NCBI GenBank assembly: GCA_016210485.1
Contig: JACQUD010000014.1
Coordinates: 1-52,814 of the forward strand
DNA from: Chloroflexota bacterium
GTDB taxonomy: Bacteria > Chloroflexota > Dehalococcoidia > JACQUD01
DNA length: 52,814 nucleotides
Direction: 5' to 3'
Shown here in pieces: positions 10,206 through 19,126 of this stretch. The notes beneath the pieces are model-generated. The model searched no databases. It worked only from the letters and a program-made list of their open reading frames with translations, and was not told the origin of the DNA. Within the stretch, counting starts at the first letter, position 1, and the number at the start of each line of letters is the position of its first letter. A program made the position numbers and the translations under genes.

Positions 10206-11267
10206 ATGACAGAGGGAAAGATGATAACGACGATCGACGAGCTTGAGGCTGAAAGGAGAAAAGGAATAGGGGTGATGTTGCCTCCCGCCGGTGAATGGGT
10301 AGAGGCTAGCCTGGCCGAATTCAGGTACTTCTCCGATGGGATAGGAGACTATAACCCCTTATGGAGAGACGAGGAGTATGCCAGAAAGACCCGTTATGGT
10401 ACCAATGTTGCACCACCGACTTTTATACTCAAGGTATTCATGGGTGAGGAACCGACGTGGGGCAGCATAGACCGTAAGCTCATTTCTGCGGGGTCTTTTC
10501 CGGCAAACTTCGCAGGATTTGAAATGGAGTTCTTCCGTCCTATCATGCGGGGGGACAAGGTTCGTTGGACGGAACGGGTCGGCGATGTCCAAAGGAAGAT
10601 GAGTCAGCGGGTGGGGCCGATTCTCTTCGCTGAGGGTTTGAACACCTATTACAACCAGCGCATGGAGAAGGTGGCCACCCTTAATTGTCGATTGGCTCGC
10701 TACAAAAACATCGGCGGAGCAATAAACTATGATAGAGGGGCCAAACCAGGAGCAGTAACGGAATCGGCTGATTCCCTGGTATGGGAGAGAACGAGGCGCG
10801 GTAGCGAGACTCTTTACTGGGATGATGTTGCAAAAGGTGAAGAGTTACCAACCCTGAAGAAAGGGACATTCACATCGATGGAGCTGATCTACTACTGGCT
10901 TCTTAGCAAGAGTCATGGGGATAGCCGCACCAAAGAAGGGCCCCTTATGCAAGGCCATCTCGACGAAAAAGATGCTGCCAACGTCAGGAATATGCCTGGC
11001 ACGTTTGATGAATGGGGAATGAGGGGCAGCTGGTTAGCACAGATTGTAAGCGATTGGATGGGTGACGAGGGTACTTTTAAAAAATTGCAGGTCTCGTTGC
11101 GTCACCCCAACGTGGCTGGTGACACAAACACGGTCTACGGGAGGGTAGACAAGAAATACATCGAAGGTGACCAGCACTTGGTAGACGTCGAAGTGTGGAA
11201 TAGAAATCAGGCTGAGTTGATCACGGCAACGGGGTGGGCTACAGTTGCCCTTCCTTCAAGAAGCTAG
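10206..11267 (+). CDS. MaoC/FAS1-like acyl dehydratase family protein
   Basis: FSDGIGDYNPLWRDEEYARKTRYGTNVAPPTFI...; ATG at 10206 behind AGGAGGAAGG, preferred over the track start at 10167. Confidence 0.75.
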   Translation: MTEGKMITTIDELEAERRKGIGVMLPPAGEWVEASLAEFRYFSDGIGDYNPLWRDEEYARKTRYGTNVAPPTFILKVFMGEEPTWGSIDRKLISAGSFPANFAGFEMEFFRPIMRGDKVRWTERVGDVQRKMSQRVGPILFAEGLNTYYNQRMEKVATLNCRLARYKNIGGAINYDRGAKPGAVTESADSLVWERTRRGSETLYWDDVAKGEELPTLKKGTFTSMELIYYWLLSKSHGDSRTKEGPLMQGHLDEKDAANVRNMPGTFDEWGMRGSWLAQIVSDWMGDEGTFKKLQVSLRHPNVAGDTNTVYGRVDKKYIEGDQHLVDVEVWNRNQAELITATGWATVALPSRS

Positions 11268-11355
11268 CTCTGGCACGTTGACTAAGAGATAGGGAAGACG
11301 GGTCAAAGAAGGCTGGCGTCATACGAAATCTGTATTCTTATGAGGGTGAACGCGC

Positions 11356-11580
11356 TCAAAACCCGTCCCCCGAGCTTGCGCTGACTGGAGCTACCACCAC
11401 GTCTACGATAAGAACACAGGCCGCAACTCTGAAAGCATCCTTCGCCTGTTCAATATCAGGCCTAACCTTTTCATCAGCTTTCAGCCTGAGATAGGCATAG
11501 TAGGTTAGGACAGTCGGCCCGGTCTTCTCAGTAACCCAATAGCCATCCTCTTGTTGAATGCGAGTGGGATTCCAGGGCAA
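11356..11580 (-). CDS. Small hypothetical ORF (74 aa), uncertain
   Basis: Open frame MPWNPTRIQQEDGYWVTEKTGPTVLTYYAYLRLKADEKVRPDIEQAKDAFRV...; in a non-antisense intergenic gap, no family recognised. Confidence 0.25.
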   Translation of the reverse strand: MPWNPTRIQQEDGYWVTEKTGPTVLTYYAYLRLKADEKVRPDIEQAKDAFRVAACVLIVDVVVAPVSASSGDGF

Positions 11581-11686
11581 GTTCTGGGCGTTTTCGTTAG
11601 ATCATTGCTCTGCCCCTATTCTATCCCCCTGACCCCAGGGAGTGTTAAGACCTCGGCTTCAAGTGATATAGTTAGTTTGTGTTGCG

Positions 11687-12718
11687 ATGTTGAGAAGTCG
11701 CCGTTTCTGGCTGGGCATGATCTTTGGCCTGAGTCTCCTGGCTCTGTTCCTTTATGGCACAGACTTTGCCGAGCTCGGCTCAGCCCTGGGGAAGGCACAG
11801 TATGCGTATTTGCCTGCGGCGGTGGCCGTCTACTTCGTGGCTGTTGCTTTTCGAACCCTGCGCTGGCGCTATCTTCTTGTCCCTCTGAAGAAGGTGCCCT
11901 CGGGGCGGCTCTTCCCCATCGTAGTCATCGGATACATGGCCAACAACCTCCTGCCGGCCAGGCTGGGGGAGGTGGTGCGGGCCTACATCGTGGGAGAGAA
12001 GGAGGGCATAAGCAAGGCGGCAGCCCTGGCCACGGCCATTGTGGAGCGCCTCTTCGATGGTCTGGCCCTAGTCATTTTGCTCCTGGTCCTGGCCCCCCTG
12101 GTGCCCTTGAGGGGAATTTCGGCCCAATGGACCTCGGCTGGGTTAGTGCTGGCCTTACTCTTGATCTCCGGAGCTATAGTGGTGCTCCTGGCGCTGCTAT
12201 TCCTGGCAGCGCTTTCTTCTCGAGCGGCTCAAGCTATGGGGAGGATTGGCCTTCGTCTGGTGCCGCGCCGTTTCCAGGGCCGGGTGAGGGAGTTGGGCAT
12301 CCTGTTCTACAGCGGTCTTGAGGCCATGAGGATGCCCGGCCCCTTGCTGGCGGTGGTGGTCCTGTCCTTCCTGGTCTGGCTGGCCGAGTTCAGCATGTAT
12401 TATCTGGTGGCTCTGGCCTTTCCCCTGGGCCGGCCCTTCTGGGAGATAGCCTTCGGTGGAACCGCCGCCAACCTGGCCATAAGCGTCCCCTCTCTTCCCG
12501 GGGGCGTCGGCCCCTTCGAGGTGGCCTTTCTGGGCAGCCTGCTCCACTTCGGCGCGGACCGGGGCCTGGCCTCGGCCTACATCATAGTGCTTCATGCCAC
12601 AGTTCTCCTGCCTGTCACCGTCCTGGGTTTGGCCTTCCTGTGGCGCGAGAACCTGTCCCTGTCCCGCATCGCCAGGCCCATCCGAGACGAGATAGCTCTG
12701 CATGAGAAACAGAAATGA
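11687..12718 (+). CDS. Lysylphosphatidylglycerol synthase TM-region / YbhN-AglD (UPF0104) family membrane protein
   Basis: AVAFRTLRWRYLLVPLKKVPSGRLFPIVVIGYMANNLLPARLGEVVRAYIVGEKEGISKAAALATAIVERLFDG...SVPSLPGGVGPFE. Confidence 0.85.
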   Translation: MLRSRRFWLGMIFGLSLLALFLYGTDFAELGSALGKAQYAYLPAAVAVYFVAVAFRTLRWRYLLVPLKKVPSGRLFPIVVIGYMANNLLPARLGEVVRAYIVGEKEGISKAAALATAIVERLFDGLALVILLLVLAPLVPLRGISAQWTSAGLVLALLLISGAIVVLLALLFLAALSSRAAQAMGRIGLRLVPRRFQGRVRELGILFYSGLEAMRMPGPLLAVVVLSFLVWLAEFSMYYLVALAFPLGRPFWEIAFGGTAANLAISVPSLPGGVGPFEVAFLGSLLHFGADRGLASAYIIVLHATVLLPVTVLGLAFLWRENLSLSRIARPIRDEIALHEKQK

Positions 12719-14052
12719 ACGTCGCCATCATTGGAGGTGGGCTAGCAGGCCTGACCACCGGCTACGAGCTGGCCAAGGTGGGCCACCAGGTAACTATATT
12801 GGAGAAGAGGTCTACCTGCGGAGGGCAGGTGGGCACTTTCACTGTAGGCGGGGGCCGCCTGGAGGTCTTCTACCACCATATCTTCTGGGGAGATGGAGAG
12901 GTCATCCGTCTGGCATCGGAGTTTGGGCTGGCGGACAGGCTCCAGTGGTTGGACTCCAGGGTGGGGTTCTATCATAGGGGAAAGATTTACAACTTCGTTA
13001 CGCCTCTGGACCTGCTCCGCTTCCGCCCCGTCAGCCTCCTGGACCGCCTCCGCCTGGGCCTGGTGGGGATGTATCTCCGCCGCTATCGAGACTGGCAGCG
13101 ACTGGAGGGCCTTACCGCTCGGGAGTGGATTATCCGATGGGCCGGGAGGCGCAACTATGAGGTGGTGTGGGGCCCATTGCTCCGGGGCAAGTTCGGGGAG
13201 ATGGCTGACCAGGTGAGTATGGTCTGGTTCTGGGGCAAAATCCACCAGCGCTTCGCCTCCCGGGGCCGCCTGGGGCAGAGGGAGAAGCTGGGCTACCTGA
13301 GAGGCAGCTTCGGCCTGATGGTGGACGCCCTAGTTGAGCGCATCCAGAGGATCGGAGGCCATGTGCTCACCGCATCGCCGGCGGCCCGCATCAGGGTGGA
13401 AGGGGGCAGAGCTGTCGGGGTGGATGTGGTGGGGCAGGGCATGATTACCGCCGATAGGGTCATCGCCACTGTGCCCAGTTCTACCCTCCTGGGGCTGGCC
13501 CCCGAGATTTCAGGCGACTACCGGAGATTACTGGAGAAGGCTCGGTATCAGTGGGCGGCCTGCCTGGTGCTGGCCATCTCCCAACCCATATCACCCATCT
13601 ACTGGCTCAACATCAGCGACCCCTCCATCCCCTTCGTGGCGGCTATCGAGCATACAAACTTCATATCCCCCGCCGAATACGGAGGCAAGCATGTCCTGTA
13701 TCTCACCAACTACGTGGCCCCGGAGTCTCCCCTGACCACAGCCTCCGCCAAGGAGGTGCTGAAGCTCTACCTACCCCACCTCAAAAAGATAAACCCCTCC
13801 TTCCAAGAGAGATGGGTGCAGGAATACCACCTTTTCCGAGACCCTGCGGGCCAGCCCATGGTGGGCGTCAACTATTCTAGTAATATCCCGGCGTATCGCA
13901 CACCCATCGCAGGGCTTTATCTGGCTAACACCACTCAGATATACCCTCAGGACCGGGGGATGAACTATAGCCTTCGCTTGGGCCTGGCGGTGGCGAGGGC
14001 GGTTTTGGGGGACATGGGCCGGGAAGGTGGAGGGAGGGCTGATGGGCAGTGA
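12715..14052 (+). CDS. NAD(P)/FAD-dependent oxidoreductase (amine-oxidase / protoporphyrinogen-oxidase-like)
   Basis: MNVAIIGGGLAGLTTGYELAKVGHQVTILEKRSTCGGQVGTF...GLYLANTTQIYPQDRGMNYSLRLGLAVARAVLGDMG; overlaps the previous gene by 4 nt. Confidence 0.88.
   Translation: MNVAIIGGGLAGLTTGYELAKVGHQVTILEKRSTCGGQVGTFTVGGGRLEVFYHHIFWGDGEVIRLASEFGLADRLQWLDSRVGFYHRGKIYNFVTPLDLLRFRPVSLLDRLRLGLVGMYLRRYRDWQRLEGLTAREWIIRWAGRRNYEVVWGPLLRGKFGEMADQVSMVWFWGKIHQRFASRGRLGQREKLGYLRGSFGLMVDALVERIQRIGGHVLTASPAARIRVEGGRAVGVDVVGQGMITADRVIATVPSSTLLGLAPEISGDYRRLLEKARYQWAACLVLAISQPISPIYWLNISDPSIPFVAAIEHTNFISPAEYGGKHVLYLTNYVAPESPLTTASAKEVLKLYLPHLKKINPSFQERWVQEYHLFRDPAGQPMVGVNYSSNIPAYRTPIAGLYLANTTQIYPQDRGMNYSLRLGLAVARAVLGDMGREGGGRADGQ
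13989..14020 (+). repeat. Copy 1 of a 32-bp direct repeat (3' end of the FAD oxidoreductase gene)
   Basis: GGTGGCGAGGGCGGTTTTGGGGGACATGGGCC; 29/32 identical to 14717-14748. Confidence 0.85.
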
Positions 14053-14150
14053 TAGCAGCGGGACTCTTCTCTACTCTTTGGTTCGGGTATAAATGTATAC
14101 CACGTTGAGCAGCGATGAGGATGTAGTCGCTTCGTGTAGAGACTGATCGC

Positions 14151-14636
14151 ATGACGAGTAGGCAACAGAACGAGAAAGACCTGGTCGAGGCCATCTCGCA
14201 ATTAGAGTCTCTGTGCAAGAGACTGACCATTCTGTGGGGTGTCATTTCCTCGTGGTTGGCTGCCTTCTGGGCCGCGATAGCGTTGTCCCTTGTTTCATTG
14301 GCTGAAGATGAAACGCGTCTTTTCGCCATTGGAACGCTGGTGTTAGTAGGAGGAATGTCCATAGCTAATGCGGGGATCAGGATAGTACTTTGGTTACTAC
14401 AGAAGGGGAAGTCTCATGTGGGTAATGCCAGGTCGTCGGGGCATATCATGCGTAATCGTAAATTTCTTGTTATCCAGGCGGTGCTCAGTCTGGCATTTGG
14501 CTACGGTGTTATCGCCCTTGCCCATCTGACCCTGGGAGAGGGTTCGCGGGACTCGTTGGAGGCCAGCCTCTTGACTGCCCTCATTGTTACGGTAATCTCC
14601 GTTTTGTGGTTCTGGAGAGCCAGAAGGAAATATTAG
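14151..14636 (+). CDS. Hypothetical polytopic membrane protein (161 aa)
   Basis: MTSRQQNEKDLVEAISQLESLCKRLTILWGVISSWLAAFWAAIALSLVSLAEDETRLFAIGTLVLVGGMSIANAGI...; several hydrophobic segments. Confidence 0.6.
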   Translation: MTSRQQNEKDLVEAISQLESLCKRLTILWGVISSWLAAFWAAIALSLVSLAEDETRLFAIGTLVLVGGMSIANAGIRIVLWLLQKGKSHVGNARSSGHIMRNRKFLVIQAVLSLAFGYGVIALAHLTLGEGSRDSLEASLLTALIVTVISVLWFWRARRKY

Positions 14637-14716
14637 TGACAATTCATTTCTCCATATAGCGAGCGCCTGGGAGCCTGTGTTCTATATTGCCAGAGAGGGG
14701 TGAGGACTGACAGGCT

Positions 14717-14748
14717 GGTGGCGAGGGCGGTTTTGGGAGATATAGGCC
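14717..14748 (+). repeat. Copy 2 of the 32-bp direct repeat, just upstream of the ABC ATPase
   Basis: GGTGGCGAGGGCGGTTTTGGGAGATATAGGCC; translates VARAVLGDIG versus VARAVLGDMG in copy 1. Confidence 0.85.
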
Positions 14749-14828
14749 AGCAAGAGGAGGGCCAGCTTCGGGGCAGGTCTCCTCTCCAGCAAAGTAGCAT
14801 AGAGGACCGGTGTATAATAAGTATCGTA

Positions 14829-15749
14829 GTGGGAACCGATTCACTCGCCATCGAGACTCGGGGCCTCACTAAACGCTACCCCTCTGGGGTGCTGGCCCTG
14901 AACTCCCTGACCATGACGGTCCGGAAGGGGGAGATATTCGGTTTCCTGGGGCCCAACGGCGCCGGCAAGACTACCACTATTCGCCTCCTCCTGGACCTCA
15001 TCCGACCCACTGGTGGCCAGGCTCTGGTTTTCGGCCTGGATTGCCAACGTCGATCTCAGGAGGTACGAGAGCGGGTGGGCTATCTGCCTGGAGAGCTGAA
15101 TCTATATCAGAACACCCATGGTCGCCGCTTGCTAGAGATGTTTGGCTCCCTTCGTCAAGGGCAGGTGCCCTGGGATTACGTCCATGGTCTGTGTCAGCGC
15201 CTGAAGGTGGACCTGGAGACCCCCGTCGGCCACATGTCCCACGGCAATCGCCAGAAGGTCGGCCTGACGCTGGCCCTGATGGCGCGCCCCGACCTGCTTA
15301 TCCTGGATGAGCCTACCACCGGGCTGGACCCCCTGGTGCAGAGACAGGTGATGGAGGTCCTGCGCGAGGCGAGCGCCCAGGGGGCCACCGTCTTCTTCTC
15401 CTCGCACGTGCTGCCCGAGGTGGAACAGATATGTGACCGAGTGGGCTTCATCCGTCAGGGCCGGCTGATTGCTGTGGAGGAGGTGACCTCTCTCCACCGG
15501 CGCCGGCTTCAGCGCCTCACCATCTCCTTTGCCACCACCATCCCCGCGGACGCCTTCGCTTCCCTGCCAGGAGTCCGCCTCCTCCAGGGCACCGACCGCA
15601 TGGTGCAGTTAGAGGTGACCGGGGACATCGACCCGGTGGTGAAAGTCGCCGCCCGCTACCCTATTGCTTCACTGGATACGGAGCGGCCCACGCTGGAGGA
15701 GGAGTTCTTGGCTTACTATCGTGGGGAAGGGTTGGAGGCCAGGCCATGA
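14829..15749 (+). CDS. ABC transporter ATP-binding protein
   Basis: IETRGLTKRYPSGVLALNSLTMTVRKGEIFGFLGPNGAGKTTTIRLLLDLI...MSHGNRQKVGLTLALMARPDLLILDEPTTGLDPL; GTG 14829 preferred start. Confidence 0.94.
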   Translation: MGTDSLAIETRGLTKRYPSGVLALNSLTMTVRKGEIFGFLGPNGAGKTTTIRLLLDLIRPTGGQALVFGLDCQRRSQEVRERVGYLPGELNLYQNTHGRRLLEMFGSLRQGQVPWDYVHGLCQRLKVDLETPVGHMSHGNRQKVGLTLALMARPDLLILDEPTTGLDPLVQRQVMEVLREASAQGATVFFSSHVLPEVEQICDRVGFIRQGRLIAVEEVTSLHRRRLQRLTISFATTIPADAFASLPGVRLLQGTDRMVQLEVTGDIDPVVKVAARYPIASLDTERPTLEEEFLAYYRGEGLEARP

Positions 15750-16582
15750 TTGACCCCCTTTTGCGCAAGTCCCTGACAGACCTGAGGGTTCAGATGGTGG
15801 GATGGGGCCTGGGCGTGGGTGGTCTCCTGTTCCTAACGGTCCTCCTATATCCCAGCATCTCCTCGGCCTACGGAGATGTCTGGGAGCAGTTTCCAAAAGA
15901 GTGGATGGCCTTCTTCGGGGCCGGATCTCTGAACACCTTGGAGGGCTACCTGAACATGGAGTTTTTCAGCTACGCGCCCCTGGCCCTGTCAGTGTTCGCC
16001 ATCCTAGCGGGGACGGCGGCGCTGATGGGGGAGGAGGGGCAGGGCACCCTGGACCTGCTGCTAGCCCAGCCCGTAGGCCGTGCTCGGCTGGCGCTGATGA
16101 AGCTCTTGGGCTTGGCCCTGGCCAACGGGGTGATCGTTGCCATCATCCTGGCCCTGTTCTGGGCCGCCATGCTCTTTACGGACGCAGAAGTAGCGGCGGG
16201 CCGAATCCTGATGGCCTTCGCCCTGCTGTGGCCCTTCGAGACAGCCGTGGCCTTTATCTCTGTTTTGCTCTCCCTGGCTCTCTCCGGGCGGCTCTTCGCC
16301 GGGAGCCTCGTAGCCATTATCCTGACAGCCTCCTATATCCTGGACTCCCTGGCCAACCTCATCTCAGGGCTGGAGCCGCTGCGTCCTCTATATCCCACGG
16401 CCTACTACCAGGGGAGCCGTGCCCTGGTAGGCGACATATCCTGGGGCTATACGGCGGGCATGCTGGGGGCAATGGGAGTAGCTCTGGCTCTGAGCATCCT
16501 GCTTTTCCAACGACGCGACATTGGCGTGCGAGCGGCTCTTCCTTTCCCCCGGCTCAGGAAGGGCAAGCGGGAGGCCGTTTAG
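15746..16582 (+). CDS. ABC-2 type transporter permease
   Basis: Hydrophobic, translationally coupled to the ATPase; LLRKSLTDLRVQMVGWGLGVGGLLFLTVLLYPSI...GEEGQGTLDLLLAQPVGRARLALMKLLG. Confidence 0.88.
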   Translation: MIDPLLRKSLTDLRVQMVGWGLGVGGLLFLTVLLYPSISSAYGDVWEQFPKEWMAFFGAGSLNTLEGYLNMEFFSYAPLALSVFAILAGTAALMGEEGQGTLDLLLAQPVGRARLALMKLLGLALANGVIVAIILALFWAAMLFTDAEVAAGRILMAFALLWPFETAVAFISVLLSLALSGRLFAGSLVAIILTASYILDSLANLISGLEPLRPLYPTAYYQGSRALVGDISWGYTAGMLGAMGVALALSILLFQRRDIGVRAALPFPRLRKGKREAV

Positions 16583-16800
16583 GAACGGCTTAACACCATT
16601 GAACCAGGGGGAGGGGCCTCCAGTGGTATAGTTAATAGGTGTTGTGCTGTCCAGTAACGCTTTTCTCTCCCACCCATCCAGGGCGAGCTTGCCAAGAGGA
16701 AGCCCAAGCCTTATAATGAAATTACTGTGCACAACATCACGACCAGCTTGGGCCGCCAATGGTGCGGCTCTTATTTCGCCGGTCGGAGAAGGGTTGATAG

Positions 16801-17658
16801 ATGTACCAGATAGTATTTCGAGAGGACCTAACCCCCAACATCCATCACTTCAAGATAGAAGCCCCGGCCGTGGCCAGGAAGGCCCAGGCGGGGCAGTTCG
16901 TCATTGTCATGGCGGATGAGAGTGGCGAACGCATCCCACTCACCGTGGCCGACTGGGACCGGGAGGCGGGGACGGTGTCGGTAGTCTTCATGGAGGCGGG
17001 TAAGACTACCCAGAAGCTGGCAACTCTGAAAAAAGGTGACTCCCTGGCAGCCTTCGCCGGGCCTCTGGGGCAGCCCACGGAGATCGAGAATTTCGGCACT
17101 GTGGTCTGTGTGGCCGGAGGCTTCGCCATCGCCACCATCGTACCCATCGCCCGGGCGCTGAAAGAGGCAGGCAACCGGGTCATCTCTATCATGGGCTTCC
17201 GCTCCAGGAACCTGGTCTTCTGGGAGAAGCGGCTGCGCGGCGTCAGCCATGAGTTGATAGTCACTACCGATGACGGCTCCTACGGGCGCAAGGGCCTGGT
17301 GACGGAGCCGTTGCGCGAGCTCCTGCAGACTCACAAGGAGGTGCAGCGGGTCATCGCCATCGGGCCTACAGTTATGATGAAGTTCTGTTCGCAGACCACC
17401 GTTCCTTTTGGGGTGAAGACCATCGTCAGCCTCAACCCCATCATGATCGATGGCTCCGGCATGTGCGGAGGGTGCCGGGTTGAGGTTAAAGGCGAGACTC
17501 GGTTCACCTGCGTGGATGGCCCCGACTTCGACGGGCACCTAGTGGACTGGGACCTGCTGCTGGCCCGGCAGCGCACCTACCAAGAGGAAGAGAGAAAAGC
17601 CCTGGAGCTGTGGCAGCACCAGTGCCGGCTCACGGCAGAAGTGGGACGCAATGCCTGA
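16801..17658 (+). CDS. Sulfide dehydrogenase / ferredoxin-NADP reductase FAD-NAD-binding subunit (NfnA/SudB-like)
   Basis: MYQIVFREDLTPNIHHFKIEAPAVARKAQAGQFVIVMADESGERIPLTVADWD...LNPIMIDGSGMCGGCRVEVKGETRFTCVDGPDFDGHLVDWDLLLARQ. Confidence 0.92.
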   Translation: MYQIVFREDLTPNIHHFKIEAPAVARKAQAGQFVIVMADESGERIPLTVADWDREAGTVSVVFMEAGKTTQKLATLKKGDSLAAFAGPLGQPTEIENFGTVVCVAGGFAIATIVPIARALKEAGNRVISIMGFRSRNLVFWEKRLRGVSHELIVTTDDGSYGRKGLVTEPLRELLQTHKEVQRVIAIGPTVMMKFCSQTTVPFGVKTIVSLNPIMIDGSGMCGGCRVEVKGETRFTCVDGPDFDGHLVDWDLLLARQRTYQEEERKALELWQHQCRLTAEVGRNA

Positions 17659-19066
17659 GAAGCTCAAACTGAACCGGGTGGCCATGCCCAAACAGGAGCC
17701 CAAAGCCCGGGGGCACAACTTCAGCGAGGTGGCCCAGGGATTTTCCTGGGAGATGGCACTGGAGGAGGCCAACCGTTGCCTCATATGCAAAAACCGGGCC
17801 TGTGTTAAAGGGTGCCCGGTGGAGGTGCCCATACCGGAGTTCATCCTGGCGCTGCGCCAAGGCGATCTGGAAAGGGCAATCGCCACAATCAAGACCAAGA
17901 ACAGCCTGCCCGGCATCTGCGGTCGAGTTTGTCCCCAGGAGTCTCAGTGCGAGGTGGCCTGCAACCTGCATCGTAGGGCAGCTCCCATCGGTATCGGTCG
18001 CCTGGAGCGATACGTGGCGGACTGGGCGCGAGAGCACGCCTCAAGCCTGCCTCGGACGGCCATAGCTGAGCCCTCAAACAAGAGGGTGGCTGTGGTGGGG
18101 GCGGGCCCGGCAGGGTTGACAGCGGCGGCGGAGCTGGCCAGGAGGGGTCATGCCGTCACCATCTTCGAGGCCCTCCATATGCCCGGCGGCGTGCTCACCT
18201 ATGGCATACCGGAGTTCCGGTTGCCCAAGGGCATCGTCCGTGGGGAGGTGGACTACGTTCTATCCCTAGGAGTAGAGATGAGGCTCAACGAGGTAGTGGG
18301 CAAGCTCTATACTGTGGATGAGCTCCTGGCCGATGGCTACGACGCTGTGTTCCTGGGCGTGGGTGCTGGCGCTCCCATGTTCCTTCATATCCCTGGGGAG
18401 AACCTGAATGGCATCTACTCCGCCAACGAGTTCCTCACTCGCACCAACCTCATGAAGGCTTACCTTTTCCCCGAGTATGATACGCCCATAAGGGCGGGGC
18501 AAAAGGTGGCCGTCATCGGGGCGGGCAACGTGGCTATGGATGCCGCCCGCTGCGCCCTGAGACTGGGGGCGGATGAGGTCTCCATCATCTATCGTCGCTC
18601 CCGTGCCGAGGTCCCGGCCCGAGCCGAGGAGGTGGAGAACGCCGAGGAGGAAGGGATTATCTTCAAGTTCCTGACCAACCCCAAGCGCTTCCTGGGCAAC
18701 GATAAGGGATGGGTCCAGGCCATGGAGTGCCACGAGATGGAGCTGGGGGAGCCCGATGACAGCGGGCGGCGACGCCCCGTGGTCAAGCCAGGGAGCGAGT
18801 TCACCATGGAGGTGGACACCGTCATCTGCGCCCTGGGCACCCGCCCCAACCCTCTGATCAGCATGACCACCCGGGGTCTTGAGGCCACAGAGGAGGGAAT
18901 CCTAGTGGCCGATGAGGCCACAGGGCGGACCACCCGACCCAGGGTGTGGGGTGGTGGGGACATTCTCACCGGCTCGGCCACGGTCATCAGCGCTATGGGC
19001 GCCGGCCAGCGGGCGGCAGCGGACATGGACGCCTATCTCCGGGAAGACGATGGCCCGTGGCGTTGA
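17651..19066 (+). CDS. NADPH-dependent glutamate-synthase-like flavoprotein (GltA/NfnB/SudA-like)
   Basis: CLICKNRACVKGCPVEVPIPEFI...GICGRVCPQESQCEVACNLHRRAAPIGIGRLERYVADW...KRVAVVGAGPAGLTAAAELARRGHAVTIFEA. Confidence 0.93.
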   Translation: MPEKLKLNRVAMPKQEPKARGHNFSEVAQGFSWEMALEEANRCLICKNRACVKGCPVEVPIPEFILALRQGDLERAIATIKTKNSLPGICGRVCPQESQCEVACNLHRRAAPIGIGRLERYVADWAREHASSLPRTAIAEPSNKRVAVVGAGPAGLTAAAELARRGHAVTIFEALHMPGGVLTYGIPEFRLPKGIVRGEVDYVLSLGVEMRLNEVVGKLYTVDELLADGYDAVFLGVGAGAPMFLHIPGENLNGIYSANEFLTRTNLMKAYLFPEYDTPIRAGQKVAVIGAGNVAMDAARCALRLGADEVSIIYRRSRAEVPARAEEVENAEEEGIIFKFLTNPKRFLGNDKGWVQAMECHEMELGEPDDSGRRRPVVKPGSEFTMEVDTVICALGTRPNPLISMTTRGLEATEEGILVADEATGRTTRPRVWGGGDILTGSATVISAMGAGQRAAADMDAYLREDDGPWR

Positions 19067-19126
19067 GACTCTAGAGCGCGAGCCCGCCATTCCTGGCACT
19101 GCGACTTCGATTTCGGGGGATAGCTA

